From positions 23,064,001 to 23,128,000 of the forward strand of contig JAFFJZ010000003.1 in assembly GCA_018340375.1 (NCBI GenBank): a stretch of DNA of 64,000 bases. The letters run 5' to 3'. Made by a program: the position numbers and the translations under genes. Positions 46,343 through 58,081 of this stretch are shown here, piece by piece. The notes under the pieces are model-generated. The model saw only the letters and a list, made by a program, of their open reading frames with translations, made no database searches and was not told the origin of the DNA. Numbering within the stretch: the first letter of the stretch is position 1; each line of letters begins with the position of its first letter. Source of the stretch: Gonatopus flavifemur. Lineage: Eukaryota; Arthropoda; Insecta; Hymenoptera; Dryinidae.

Positions 46343-47555
46343 GGTGTTGGAATTAATTCGTAGCGTTATACAAAAGCTATTCACCGTGAAACAGCTATTG
46401 TTGGACGTCATTTGTTTGACATAACCTTTTTTTGAATCGTAAATAACAACACTTCATAACTTATCGAACGTGTCAAAATTTATACCGAATAAAGTGTTTT
46501 TGCGGGGAGTAATCTTACTTCATTACTTCAATATGAACAAAAGTGCTGCTGAAGCCCATCGTATTTTAGTGGAAGTGTATGGTAAACATGATCTAGCTGA
46601 GCAAACGTGTCGAAAATGGTTTGCACGTTTCAAAGTTGCTGATTTCGACTTAAATGATAAGGAGCGACCTGGCCAGCCAAAAAATTTGAAGATACTGATT
46701 TGGAGACGTTGCTCAATGAAGACTCATGTCAAACCCTTCAAGAATTGTCGACATCATTGAGAGTTGACTTATCAACGTTAGGAAAACGTCTGAAAAGTTT
46801 GAGCATGATCCAGAAGGAAGGACGATGGATCACATATGAATTGAAACCAAGGGACATTGAGAGGCGTTTTTTGACGTGTGAACTGCTGCTTCAACGGTAG
46901 AAAAGAAAAGGTTTCTTGCATAGAATTGTCCCTGGCGATGAGAAATGGATCCATTACGACAATCCGAAGCGCAGAAAGTCATGGATTAAGCCCGGCCAAC
47001 CATCACAATCAGTGGCAAAGTCAAATATCCATGGGTTTAAGCTCCTGCTCTGTATTCGGTGGGATCAGATGGGTGTGATTTATTATGAATTGTTGAAACC
47101 GAATGAAACCATAACTGGGGATGCGCTTGAGCCGTGCATTGAAAGAAAAACGACCGGAATACTCCAAAAGACACGACAAAGTCATTTTGCTGCACGACAA
47201 TGCTCGTCCGCACGTCGCAAAAACCGATGAAAACATACCTCGAAACACTTGAATGAGAAGTTGTACACCACCCGCCGTATTCTCCAGATATTGCATCATC
47301 TGATTACCGTTTGTTCCGTTCGATGGCTCATAGCTTGTCTGAGCAAAAATTCACTTCTTACAAAGATTGGGTCGATTCGTGGATTGCATCCAAAGATGAT
47401 GCACTCTTCCGACGCGGTATTCATTCCTTGCCCGAAAGATGGTCGAAAGTAGTCGAAAGCGATGGACAATATTTTGATTAATGTATTCTTTGATTTTCTT
47501 TCGAAATAAATCATTTTTTTTCATTAACAAAACGCTACGAATTAATTCCAATTCC
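46343..47555 (+). mobile_element. mariner element, almost full length, inactive
   Basis: The TIRs GGTGTTGGAATTAATTCGTA and the complement GGAATTGGAATTAATTCGTA are flanked by TA on both sides (46341-46342 and 47556-47557). The length of 1213 bp is close to the usual 1.3 kb. It encloses a single broken transposase. TIR divergence is small, so the copy is moderately old. Confidence 0.93.
46470..47481 (+). pseudogene. mariner transposase (DD34D), frameshifted and nonsense-mutated
   Basis: The helix-turn-helix part reads HYFNMNKSAAEAHRIL and TCRKWFARFKVADFDL, then the linker ERPGQPKN. The catalytic domain keeps GDEKWI (first Asp, codon at 46937), HDNARPHV (second, 47196) and SPDIASSDY (third, 47302), a DD34D set. 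It ends with LPERW and DGQYFD before a TAA at 47481. Breaks: GTG where ATG is expected at 46470; a one-base loss in the A run near 46681; a TAG at 46898; a short deletion with frameshift near 47120; a frameshift near 47225; and a TGA replacing the Trp codon after KTYLETLE. It cannot make active transposase. Confidence 0.93.
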
Positions 47556-47627
47556 TAATAGGATTATTCATCACCTGGTATGCGTGTAATCATTGTACAT
47601 TATAAATCCATTCATCAGATCTGGTAA

Positions 47628-48615
47628 GGGGCCATCCATAAATTACGTAGCCCTGTTTTTGTCACTTTTTGACCTGCATGAAATAAAATCTTCTCAATCG
47701 AATAAAATTTATTTGATCCAGTCGAATATGTATTCGGTTTATATTCAAATGAATCCTCTTTCTATGCGTTTACACAGAATTTTTTTTTCCAAATACAGCA
47801 CGCTCTCGCAAACGGGCCGCTTACCCTCCTCCTCACTCGCACGGTTTTCGCCTGGTGTTGAAGAAAGAGAAGGAGCGGCCCATATGCGAGAGTGTATTGT
47901 ACAAGATACAGTCCGACCTCCCAATAAGACAGCTTCCCCAGTTTCACACTCGAGCACTTCCCCCATTTTTTTTCAAACTCCGAGTTTTGGTTGGTGAACC
48001 TCTGAATAAGAGCGCCCAGTATTTGAATTTACTTTACCATTTTAAATCATTTTCTTATGCTATAAAACAACTTCGCTATTCGAGATCAATCCCTTTTATT
48101 TATCGAACGCATTATGAATTTTTTCTTCTATGAACATGTAGCAAATATGTGCGTATTTGAAGATTTTTGTATAAAACAGCGAAAGATCCGGACAAATGAT
48201 TGAAATCATTTTCGTTCTGTTGAAAGTCATCTTGATCCACAACGCGTTCAACTGGAGGTGGAATATTTTCAAGGCAGCCGAATTCTTCTATTAAAGTCGA
48301 AGTCTCAGAGGAACGGAAGTCTTCATTGTTCTCTTCTAAATACATGAAATAAAACAATATACGATCAATATTTCTAAAAACCTTACAAGGTTATAATTAA
48401 AATCTTAATTTTGGTTTGCTACACGAAACTAGTGCAGACGTGTTGCGAATGTTCTGCTTTTTTGTGCAGTACTGTTGCAGACGTACTACGAGCTATGTAA
48501 ATAAAAAACCACGTAGCTTGGAACCAAACCCGGCATCCCCCCATGTAGCCCAGCGTAGCATTTCACCTCACCTCTCCCTCTCCCTTTATTGCCCACGTAG
48601 TTTATGGACAACCCC
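47628..48615. mobile_element. About 1-kb TIR element with GGGGCCATCCATAAATTACG ends
   Basis: The left end GGGGCCATCCATAAATTACG followed by TAG mirrors the right end TACGTAG (CCCACGTAGTTTATGGACAACCCC). The end type GGGGNNNTCCATAAANTACGT is widespread in arthropod DNA transposons, but I will not name the superfamily. There is no transposase. Near 47805-47905 it carries a GC-rich palindrome (separate entry). Confidence 0.75.
47805..47908. repeat. GC-rich nested palindrome
   Basis: AGCACGCTCTCGCAAACGGG followed by CCGCT pairs with AGCGGCCCATATGCGAGAGT followed by GTATTGT, with a loop of about 45 bases. It is markedly GC-rich for this window and lies inside the 1-kb element at 47628. It may be a separate nested MITE. 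Confidence 0.7.
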
Positions 48616-48621
48616 TGATCA

Positions 48622-48808
48622 CACTGTAAACAAAAAAAATTGCGAATCTACTGGATTTTGTTGCTGGAAAATTTCAATTCTTCCAGTGAAATCCCAATAA
48701 ATATGCTAGAATATGTTTGCAAATGTACATGAATTTTCAGTCCAATGTATTGTTCAATCACTTTCAGTGAGATACTGAGATTCTCCAGTAAAAAAATTTT
48801 ATACAGTG
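48622..48808. mobile_element. CACTGTAAACA MITE with TCCAGTA motifs
   Basis: CACTGTAAACAAAAAAAATT on the left and TAAAAAAATTTTATACAGTG on the right are TIRs. TTCCAGTG and CTCCAGTA words inside link it to the elements at 5080 and 52837. It begins a few bases after the preceding 1-kb element. It is non-coding. Confidence 0.7.
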
Positions 48809-48819
48809 TACAAATAAAA

Positions 48820-50490
48820 TTCTAAAAATGTATATTCTTCAGAAAATGTTTATTTGTTACCAGATTTTTACATGAATTATGTAGAAATATCATAATCCAA
48901 TAATAACTGTCGTAGGATCGTACTAGATATGAATTCAAGTTCATTTCATTGGAATTATTCTTCGACGTGTATTTGTGCGTTGAAAATGATCACCTAGAAA
49001 CATTTTATACAAATCACGTTACCATCAATTCAAAATGCGAAATTTCTCGACTTCGACCTGAGTTTCTGACACATGCGTATTATGGTTATCCAACATGAAT
49101 ATATGAAAACAATGGATGAAATTCGCATTGAAATAAAGAGAATCATGTTACTTTCCCATATTTCATGCGTTAATGGAAGATTCCCATATCCCTACGTTAT
49201 TGTGCGTCATTACTTTTTACTGATCGTTCAAATATAATCAGAACATAATCACAAAATCCAATGCTTTGTTCAATGAACGACGCTTCATTGAATGGATTCA
49301 ATTACAATAATTCAATTAACCCTTTTCAATGAAAGAAAAAGCATCGAAATAGACAATCATTCTTATCCTTTTCATTTTTTTAATCCAACGATTGATATAA
49401 TATTCTGTTTTCATTGGGGAATTCGATACATCAATGAATCAACATTTTGATGAAATTCCAACAAAACTTCATTCTTCCAAATAAAAAACCAAAAACTAAA
49501 AAATACATTTCAAAATCTGCGAATAATTTTGAACTAACGTGTAACATTTTCCCTCATCAAATCAAGGAGCTAAACATTTGAACATTAGAAACCTCTGTTA
49601 CCGAATGCCACAAAGATCAAGTGTATGCTGTCTGATTTTCAATCTTCGAGCCCTTCCCATCAGTTCACCACGACGACAAGTTAAATTGTTTATGCATCCG
49701 ATGTTCGGTTTTGGTCGAGTACGCGGTCGCGGTCATGCTTTTACCTTTAATTAGCATGATTTGTAGGGAAAATCGCCATCATCGTTTCACTGACCTGTAT
49801 CATCGAATGCGTAACCAGACTGAATTCGAAACGATTTGTTTGAGAGAAAAAACATACATGTATATGAACTGTTTTTCTGTTCCTGTGTATCGCAAATTAA
49901 AATTTGGATTCCAAGGGTAGGGACGTGATCATGCCATTCAAACTGAAACAATTATACTTTTCTATTCTCTGAACGCATTTTATTTGTATATTTCGACCGA
50001 ATGGAATAAGTATTCTCAACGAGTATCACGTCCCGAGAATTCCATGATCGTTTGTGGGAACGGATATACCAGAGTTCGATTCTAGCTGTACTATCGAATG
50101 TAATCCCATCAATTCCAACTTCGCCCTGGAAGCACGAAGTGAGAGAGCCATCGATTACATCCTCCATCGGTGATACTAGATCCCCATCAGATCTTGAAAA
50201 CCTTAGATTTCAACAAGAATTGATCTGTAGAGATTGATTTGAAAAAATTCAATCCACATGTAATACATTTCAGGTGTATTTATTCGCATAAATCACTTCA
50301 TTGCGCCTTCTGCGTAACTGCATCTTTTTTCGATCAGATCAAAAGTCGAAAGAAATGTTTATCCAATGTTTTCATATTTCTCATACCGTGAATCGATTAA
50401 TTGGATGAAGTTGATTAACAGATTGTACGAAACTCACAAACAGCGTATAATTCACGTGAAAATTTCATGGGTGCGGGGGTTCCATCGCTC
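48820..50490. other. No gene recognised; slightly CpG-richer at 49640-50240
   Basis: Short frames only (69 codons at 49711-49920, 71 codons on the minus strand at 49952-50167). CpG is a little denser around 49700 and 50000-50200, so an unrecognised exon cannot be excluded. Confidence 0.35.
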
Positions 50491-50492
50491 TA

Positions 50493-50709
50493 CCCTGAGA
50501 GAAATCCGAATAGTCACATCAACTCTTTGAGGACAAGCATTCACATTCATTCAGTATTCACAACTACATAAATAGTTACGGTAACTTGTTCATAGTAGTG
50601 AAAACTATTTATATAGTTGCATTAACTATGAAAAGAGTTGGAAAAATTATAACTGAATATAGTAGTTATCCTCTCACATAGTTGCCATTACTGTAGATTT
50701 CTTTGAGTG
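50493..50709. mobile_element. MITE with CCCTGAGAGAAATC ends, TA duplication
   Basis: The ends CCCTGAGAGAAATCCGAA and the complement CACTCAAAGAAATCTACAG are flanked by TA. The interior repeats AACTATNNNATAGTT words in both orientations. It is non-coding. Confidence 0.72.
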
Positions 50710-50714
50710 TATGA

Positions 50715-52655
50715 CAATGTTATAAGAGTCTCAACTCTAAGCCCGCTAGTCCAAATATGCTAACTTCAGCTTCATATGAATCAATCTTGAACGATCATTC
50801 ATGAAAATTAGACAGATCTGGCCATGCATGATCATGAAAACCTTACACTGACAGAAGAGCAATTCAGAGATTCAGTAAATAGTACGTTTAAATTTCGACA
50901 AATTTTCAGACAAAAATCGATATATCTTGAAAACCAATTGGAACAGAGAGTTCATATTTTCACCACATATTCAATAGATCTTTTACTAAATATTAAGGTA
51001 GAATTAGATTTTTATGTGAATATTTTACTTAGAAACATAATTTTATATATATGCATGTTTTTTTGAAAAAAAGTCTGAAGTTTACTTTATGATTTTTTGA
51101 AAACCATTAATGCTACCATGATAAATCTAGCTAAATATCTAGAGATTAGATCATTATCTTCAAAATGAGACCATGAGCAGTGCAATATGTTGGATAGTTT
51201 CTTAGATATATCACTTTGAAATATGGTATGAAAAACGTGAAAAAGAACACTTTTTATTCGCTGCAGCCTGTATGCGACAACTTTTTGGCCATTTCATATT
51301 TTTGTATTTTTTGTTAGCCTACTACAGTCTAGGAGAAAAATAGTTGACCCATTTTTATTGTGTATTTCAAAAAAAGGATTTTTCCAGTGGGGAATCCCCT
51401 TGACGAGCCTGTTCTTGTATAATCTTCTGTGGATAAAATTGAATTTGTAAGAAAGTTTGAAATTCGTTTTCCTTGAATCGATGATTTTTTGGGATAAAGG
51501 GCAAATTCCAAATCACAAGTTGTGTATGGAGAATGGAAAATTTTACAAAAACACTCTCGAAGGAACACTAAATCGCACAAATCAAAAGAACAACCGTTCA
51601 TTCCCAAATTTGACAACTCCTTTGATGTATCATACGTAAATGCTCTTGATAAGATGACTGTCGAAAAGTATAATGAATTTCACATTTGTCAAAGACTGGC
51701 AGATCGAGCAGGGTAGGAAAGATTGGGTACGGTTGAAACATTACGAATAACTAACAATTAGCTTGCTTGCCAATTATCGATGGCATATTATTAGCCGATC
51801 GTCATTAATTTGCGATGTTAAAACCAACCCCCTTGTTTCAACCATATATGGTTCAAAGAATCCATTGAATCCGACAAATGAAACTTCATCCCAAGCAACA
51901 CAGGAGGTTGAAAATGCTAAGAACGTGTTCGGATTCCTACGATCACGCTCAGAACTTCCAAATGAGACTGTTTCGAATAATTGGTATGTGCTATGCACCT
52001 GGATAGAATATCTTGACGAACTTATCCAAAATAGTCTCATTTGCACATTCTTTTCACATTCACTGTGTCATCATAGCATATTTGAGAAGTTCTTGTGTCA
52101 CTTGGGATGGGATCTGGTCAGAACATTGTACAAGATTCAATCAGAACCACATTGAAAAAGCTGCATTAAATGTCATTGAAAAGAGTTGAATAGGATTCAG
52201 TCAGAACATTGCACAGGATTCAATGGGATATGGCAAGAATTAATGAGATTTGGCGAGAATCGATGGATTTTTTTAATAACCATAATCTCCTTTACATGTT
52301 CGACATCGATTATAGACAAGTTAGGAAGAAGAAAGAGCTGCAAAGAGAGAAAAGAAGATCTGATAAGAAAAAATAGAAGAATTTTTCAACTAGAACAAGT
52401 TTTGGACCAGATTTTGGAATATATCTAAAATTCATGTGTAAATGATGATGCTTTTCGCCTTACGTATTTTAGTTCTCTGTTTCATGCATTGAAAATTTAT
52501 AATGTTTCTTGCATTTTTACATGGAAAACTATCGAATTCAAGGCTACATTCTCAGACAATGATGAAATCGATGATACCACTGATGATATCAGAGGTATAC
52601 CGCAATAATTAAACGAACAGGGAGAAAAATAAAGGGTCGAAAATTACTATATTTT
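50715..52655. other. No gene recognised; degenerate two-unit repeat at 52115-52225
   Basis: Frames up to 130 codons (51763-52155) show no domain. GGTCAGAACATTGTACAAGA and GTCAGAACATTGCACAGGAT repeat once about 75 bases apart, a weak tandem duplication. Confidence 0.35.
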
Positions 52656-52663
52656 CCACTAAA

Positions 52664-52833
52664 TTGGCAGGATAAGAAAAAATACCACTGTTATTGTCAG
52701 AGAGTGTAGTAAAAATCAACGATTTCACAAACATTCTTGATTATGAGCGTGCAACCTTATGCATGATAAAGTACACATTTTCACTACACTATCTATCAAT
52801 AACAGTGGTATTTTCTCTTATTCTGCCAATTTA
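52664..52833. mobile_element. MITE with AAATTGGCAGGATAAG ends
   Basis: AAATTGGCAGGATAAGAAAA, followed by ATACCACTGTTATTG, faces the complement CAATAACAGTGGTATTTTCT followed by CTTATTCTGCCAATTT. The arms are about 55 bases, continuing through GTGTAGT/ACTACAC. It abuts the next element within four bases. It is non-coding. Confidence 0.82.
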
Positions 52834-52836
52834 ATA

Positions 52837-53790
52837 CACTGTAAAAAAATTTCACCGGAAAATTCCAGTACATGTACTACAAAAATTCAGTACAAATGTT
52901 ATGGAATTTCAGCATCAAAATTGGAAATTTTCTTAGCCTCAGTACTGGAATTTTTCAGTACACGAACTGGATTTTTCCAGGACATATACTGGAAAATGAA
53001 TGCTGAAGATATTCATGAAAATTTGAAAGAAAGTGCTCACACAAAGTGATTTTGCACGGTCCTTGTATTTCAAGATGATTAAGGAACTTGATCGTTCATG
53101 TGGATGGATAGAAAGTCATGTCAACCTAACGGGATTTGAACCTACACTTTTCTACCTGCCAATCAACTGAAACCTCAGACCTAACCGATGAGCTATAGCA
53201 CGACATGTTGGAAGGCCAACTTGGGTTACTACATATGCTTCATATCTAGAATACACAAAGGGATAAGTCTTCGAAAAACCTCATATATCAATTTTATTTG
53301 CTACAATTACAATTATTATTCAAAATCTCAATCAAGAAATGCTTAATATCAAGACTTGAAATTTCTCCTGCCAGAAATGACGAAGTCCAATAGAAGTGAA
53401 AAATTTCAGCGCAACAGTGATTAAATTCCAGCATAACTGGAAAATTCCATCACACGACCTGAAAATTGCAGTTCAACACCTGTATAATTCCAGTATACCA
53501 ACGATTAGGTTTTTTTTTTCTAAATTCGAAATTTTTTCCAAGTCCTTATTGAGGGGATACTTTCTCATGGTGCACAAGAATTGTAAAATTGTAGTACAAG
53601 CGAGTACAATTTTCGCGAAATCATGGCAAAATTTCAGTACACAGTCTCAAACTTGAAAATTCCAGTACACGGACTGAATTTTCAGTTACGCTTGGTAAAT
53701 TTTCAGTACCGTACCAACAAAATCTCTGTACATGTATTGGAAATTTCCGGTCCATGTGCACAGTGAATTTCCAGTTTTTTTTTCACAGTG
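52837..53790. mobile_element. CACTGTAAAAA element with many TTCCAGTACA motifs, TA duplication
   Basis: CACTGTAAAAAAATTTCACC at the left and TTTCCAGTTTTTTTTTCACAGTG at the right are TIRs flanked by TA at 52835-52836 and 53791-53792. At least a dozen ATTCCAGTACA-like words are spread through both ends. About 400 bases in the middle differ in composition and include a tRNA-like sequence (53122-53205), suggesting a nested insertion. No transposase is seen. Confidence 0.75.
53122..53205 (-). ncRNA. tRNA-like sequence with pol III A and B boxes
   Basis: On the minus strand TATAGCTCATCGGTTAGG is a good A box and GGTTCAAATCCC a perfect B box, about 40 bases apart. CATGTC and GACATG at the two edges can pair, but the acceptor and T stems do not form as in a functional tRNA, and I cannot fold an anticodon arm. 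It is likely the head of a tRNA-derived SINE or a tRNA pseudogene inserted in the surrounding DNA transposon. Confidence 0.5.
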
Positions 53791-54099
53791 TATAGAAATG
53801 TAGTAATTTTCGAAACTTTATTTTTCTCCCTGAAGAGAAAGTCGAAGTATTCGTTAGATGTGAAATTAGTAATACACTCAGAGAAAAATTTGTCTCCCAT
53901 AATCATGTTTTTGACTTTGAACTAAGTCATATTGTCATATAGTTGTCGAAACCAGATTGACGTAGGTTTGTTTTGTTTTCCTGGTTATCATAATCAAATT
54001 CCAAATCACCGTAACCATCAATTCTTTACCACGCGAGCATTGTTCCTGTGACCATGTTGCTTTTATCCTCAGTGCAGAGATGCCATACTCATTTCAATA

Positions 54100-55279
54100 G
54101 CTGCAATCGAAACACTCGAAGACAAGAGGATTCTGCAGAATTTCATCACTAACAGATCATTCATTCAACGATATCGAAAGCGTTTCCGTGAAGAAAGAGC
54201 GGTAAATCTCAAAGAACAATTCTAAGACTCCGAACTGAACACTATGGTATTCCATTGGGATGGCAAACTTCTTGCCGCTCTAACGGGAGAAGCTATACTA
54301 GCTATACTGTCGATAGATTGGCGGTGATCAACACAAACGGGTGTCTAGAACAAATACTCGGAGTACCACAATTAGAAGACGGGACAGGACGAGAACAACC
54401 TCGTACTATTCATGAACTATCAAATGATTGGTCTCTTGCTGACAATGTAAAAGCATTATGCTGTAATGCTACTGTATATTTGAATATATCGGCATAAAAT
54501 TCATACAACACAATTCTAGTTTGAAATCCAAGACAAGAAGATTCAAAAATCTTTAGCGAAGCTGCAGAAGAAATTCTCGCGTTTGCAAAAATGAGTTTAC
54601 AAAAATATAACATGTCTCTTCCAAAATAACAGTCATTCTTCTTGGCGATATTCTACCTCATGGAATATATTTTCGCATACCAAGAGCTATGCATCAAACA
54701 AGATGGATGTCGAAAACGATTTATTCCATGGAAATTTTTTATTCTGAGATGAACTCTTCAGTATTCGCGTGTTCAAAGCGTCAAATCATGATTTGGAATT
54801 ACTAAAAAGAACTTTATGATTATAAAACAATTAATCCCATCATATCTCGTGTTAGCATTCTTAATTGAAAAATTATCAAAATCAATGCATGTTGAAAGCC
54901 GTGAAGTGAGGAGAAAGCTTGACAGAGTTCAGCACGAATGCTGTTAAGGGAGAAATTTTGAATCCAGCATACTTTCCCAAATTATCGGCAGAAGATCTGG
55001 AGAATTGTTTTTCGTTCAGAAGCGATAGCCCTTTTTAAGAACTTTTCTAATTATACAAAACTCTTGAATGAAGATCCGTCAACATCACCAGAAAACAAAA
55101 GTTTCAATAACGGATTGAAAATTATGAAAAATTTGAGAATGGTGAATGAAATTGCCAAGAGAGGTGTTAAATTGATCGAAGATTACCACAAAGTTATTAC
55201 CAACAAAGGGAAACCAAATTAATATTTGCTGCGAGTGGTCGAAGATTACCTTGATTCTCTTCCAGATTCGAAAAAATAA
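54100..55279 (+). pseudogene. Decayed hAT-like transposase family relic
   Basis: Pieces in successive frames read IETLEDKRILQNFITNRSFI, FHWDGKLLAALTG, EQILGVPQLEDGTGREQ with LADNVKALCCNAT, IPHGIYFRIPRAMHQTRWMS, and NGLKIMKNLRMVNEIAKRGV with LIEDYHKVITNKGKPN, then YLLRVVEDYLDSLPDSKK before a stop at 55277-55279. These blocks follow, in the right order, a large family of uncharacterised arthropod and cnidarian proteins that look transposase-derived. I know the family by its blocks, not by a formal name. Many frameshifts and stops make this copy dead. I found no TIRs. Confidence 0.6.
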
Positions 55280-55284
55280 TGCAT

Positions 55285-56950
55285 TTTCCTGATAAAAAAA
55301 GACCCTTAAAATCGTATTGAGAACAAAAACAAGTGATGAGAGAAAAGTCAGTTCCTCTTACTTCCTATTAACTTTTATTGGAGTCAAAAGTGATTGAAAT
55401 TCAATGGGGGAGCATATAGGAGATCATTGTAGAAGTAATAGGAAATACAACTAACAAAAATCACATTTTTTTCATCATAGAATTCAAGATTCAAGAATTC
55501 CAATGAGAACGATTGATCAGCAAGTATGCATCGTCAAACATGACACAAATATGTTAATGTATGTTTTTATCATGTTCATTTACGAATCATGGATTATTTT
55601 TACCCCAAGAATGAGGGATATCACATTTGAAATTAACAGGAACGCTGAAAAATTTCAGAGAATCAAAGTGGTATAAATTTAAGAATAATTTCAACAGTGT
55701 CACCATTTCCGTACTCTCCGGAGACCTTTATAGACATCACTTAAAATTCCTCCACCACTTTAAAACGTAAGGGTAGAACGAGTTTCTATCTCATCGATAA
55801 ATTACGTGGTTATTGAGATGAAGTTGATTCGATAAAATGAAGTCGTCGCACGAGCAAGCTTAGAGAAGTTTATAACATCATAATTAGAGCGGCAGGAAAC
55901 ATCTGCTTGATTTAGAGGGACGAATTGTTTAGAAACTCCTGCAACATCTTGTCAAGGAACATTTTGCTTTTCAGATCTTGAATCAATGAATCCATTTTTA
56001 TAGCTCATATCATATTATTCCCTTCATTAACTAACCAAAATCTTCAATTAATGAAGATGATTCGGAATAAAATTATTGAATCTTTGATATTATTGTTGAC
56101 AGGGAATCTCTGAGTTTCTATCGTAGGAGAAAAATCGAGCACATTTTCAACATTTTGCGACACACAAATTCATAAATTAATCCCAATCTTTTCAATTGTG
56201 TTTTTTATCATTTTTTAAATTCTCCTCTTGTCTCGTATAGTTTTATTCTCTGCTTTAATTATTCGATTCATTTGTATTCTGTCATTCTTTGAAACCTCAT
56301 TCGATGAATGTCGAATCTCTTCCCCCAGTGAATGAATTATTAATGTCAACAAATTTTTGTTTATTTTTTCAAATATTAATGAATTCAGAATCGAATATAC
56401 GAGTGTGATCGATACCTCCACAGATATGAATGTTTTTTTTCACGTAAATCATTGTTTAAACTTTTTCATCGATACAATTAATTCATGTATCATATTCTCA
56501 CATGAAATATTATTCTTTCAAATTTCCTGAAAGCGAAATTCTGTGTTGAGTGAAAATTGTTACTTTCAAGTGGAACTTCTACTTTATAAGATTTAACATT
56601 AATCCCTCGGGTAGTCCAAATATCGTTCCAACCTTTCACTCGTTAACAGAACGGGTTCTCACCTTTTGAGAGCCATATTTCACTCGTACCTATTATAACT
56701 TACATTCAAATAAATCCTGGAGAATAATCCATTACGAATTTGATGTAGAATCATCATGCATCGTGTATTGTTTTTGTTCTCTAAAACTCTGTCTGCAGTG
56801 TACTTTTTCGAACTATACAAAAAGTTTCGTAATATAATTGAAAGCTATTTTTATTTTTCAGTATCAGAAATTTAGTTTATTTATGATGACTCATCGTGAT
56901 TTGCCTTTTCGAATGAATTCTTTCTAATTTTTTGCAACTGAAAACATAGA
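55285..56950. other. No gene recognised
   Basis: Very AT-rich with short frames. No TIR pairs or RNA genes. Confidence 0.4.
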
Positions 56951-56954
56951 TCGA

Positions 56955-57049
56955 ACACTGTATTGCAAGATTTTGGGTCTTCAACGGCTGAGTATTTCGT
57001 TATTTGATCACTGATTCGTTTCAATGAACGATTCAAACTTCAGCAACAT
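56955..57049. mobile_element. ATGTTGTGGAAGTTTGAATCG MITE, right-end fragment
   Basis: CAAGATTTTGGGTCTTCAAC leads into ATTCGTTTCAATGAACGATT and AACTTCAGCAACAT, matching the right half of the complete copy at 15050-15264. The left half is missing. Confidence 0.65.
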
Positions 57050-57059
57050 TTATTTATCA

Positions 57060-57797
57060 TCGTTCTGCCTGAATTTCTTCAAGAAAAAATTCATTGTTGG
57101 AGAGTGAAAATACTGCGACTCAAGTGAAAGTGGAAATTCCTTCCCATAAGAGTGAATCTTCGCTGCGATGGAATGAAAATTTTAAGAGATTGAAGATTTT
57201 TTCTCTAGAGAATTTGAAAAAGTTTCTCTCGTTCAAAATAAAAACAGCAATAATACAAATACTTGAGAAAATATCCTTTTTAGGATATCCTAACACGTTC
57301 TTCAAGCTAAAGCCATGTTGATTCCATCTTGATTTCGTTGGTTCAATCCTGATTTAGTCATCAAACACATTCGCGCCAATGAAAATTCAATTAGTTTTGC
57401 TTGAACTAAAACAACAACCCTGTCTTATTTTGTGTACTTTTACCTGAATCAACTTGAATCTCTCACCAAATCGGAACACAGTTTTGCTTGTATTTGAACT
57501 TAGCCACCCTGGAGAGCTCAAAATTGATTTTCAAAATTTGGTAATAAGCTCTACTTTTTTTTTTATTTAGAAATTTTAAATAGATGAGTTTTATTTCTGA
57601 AGGAATAAATTTTTATTTGAGATTCGTTTTTGAATCAATCACCTTTTCCTTCAAAGTGAGAAGTGAAATTTCCAATCGAGATTCGGTCGAAAACAATTCA
57701 ATATCGTGAGTTCCAGCTAAACTTTCCAAACAAATTCAAACATAAGTTCTATATAATTGATAAATTCAGCTTCGGTAGAAGTTTTTGATTCAAACTC
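57060..57797. other. Presumed start of an intron; no gene recognised
   Basis: Short frames only. If the first exon at 57800-58050 is real, this is the 5' part of its first intron on the minus strand. Confidence 0.3.
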
Positions 57798-57799
57798 AC

Positions 57800-58050
57800 C
57801 TGACACTTGTTCGAATCGATCAACAGACGATTGAAAGATCCAAGAAAAAAAAGTCTTTCGATACGCGTGACGAAACTTTGAAAAAACAAACGTTCGAGGT
57901 GCGACACCGACGAGAGAAACCGTGTCGCGATCGAGAGTAAATACGTTTCGCGATGCGAGATGATATACGCGAGATCGAACTGTTGCGAAAAGTGCGTGCG
58001 TGTGTTATTTACGACGATGTTTAGTAACGAACAGTTGAAGCACAAAGTGC
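57800..58050 (-). other. Candidate non-coding first exon of a host gene, with 5' splice site
   Basis: CpG rises sharply here (TCGCGATCGAG, CGAGATCGAAC, GTCGCGATCG-type words), as at insect promoter-proximal exons. On the minus strand the stretch ends in AAGTGTCAG followed by GTGAGT at 57799-57794, a consensus splice donor. TATAAAG at 58081-58075 would place a start near 58050. No long ATG frame begins inside, so the exon would be 5' UTR. Downstream exons would lie to the left, and I did not recognise any in the window, implying a very long first intron. A chance donor in GC-rich DNA is the alternative. Confidence 0.45.
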
Positions 58051-58074
58051 GCACAACGAGCTCGAGCTTCTGTT

Positions 58075-58081
58075 CTTTATA
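58075..58081 (-). promoter_or_regulatory. TATAAAG box upstream of the candidate first exon
   Basis: TATAAAG on the minus strand lies about 30 bases before the proposed start. No clear TCAGT initiator is present, so the exact start is uncertain. Confidence 0.3.
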
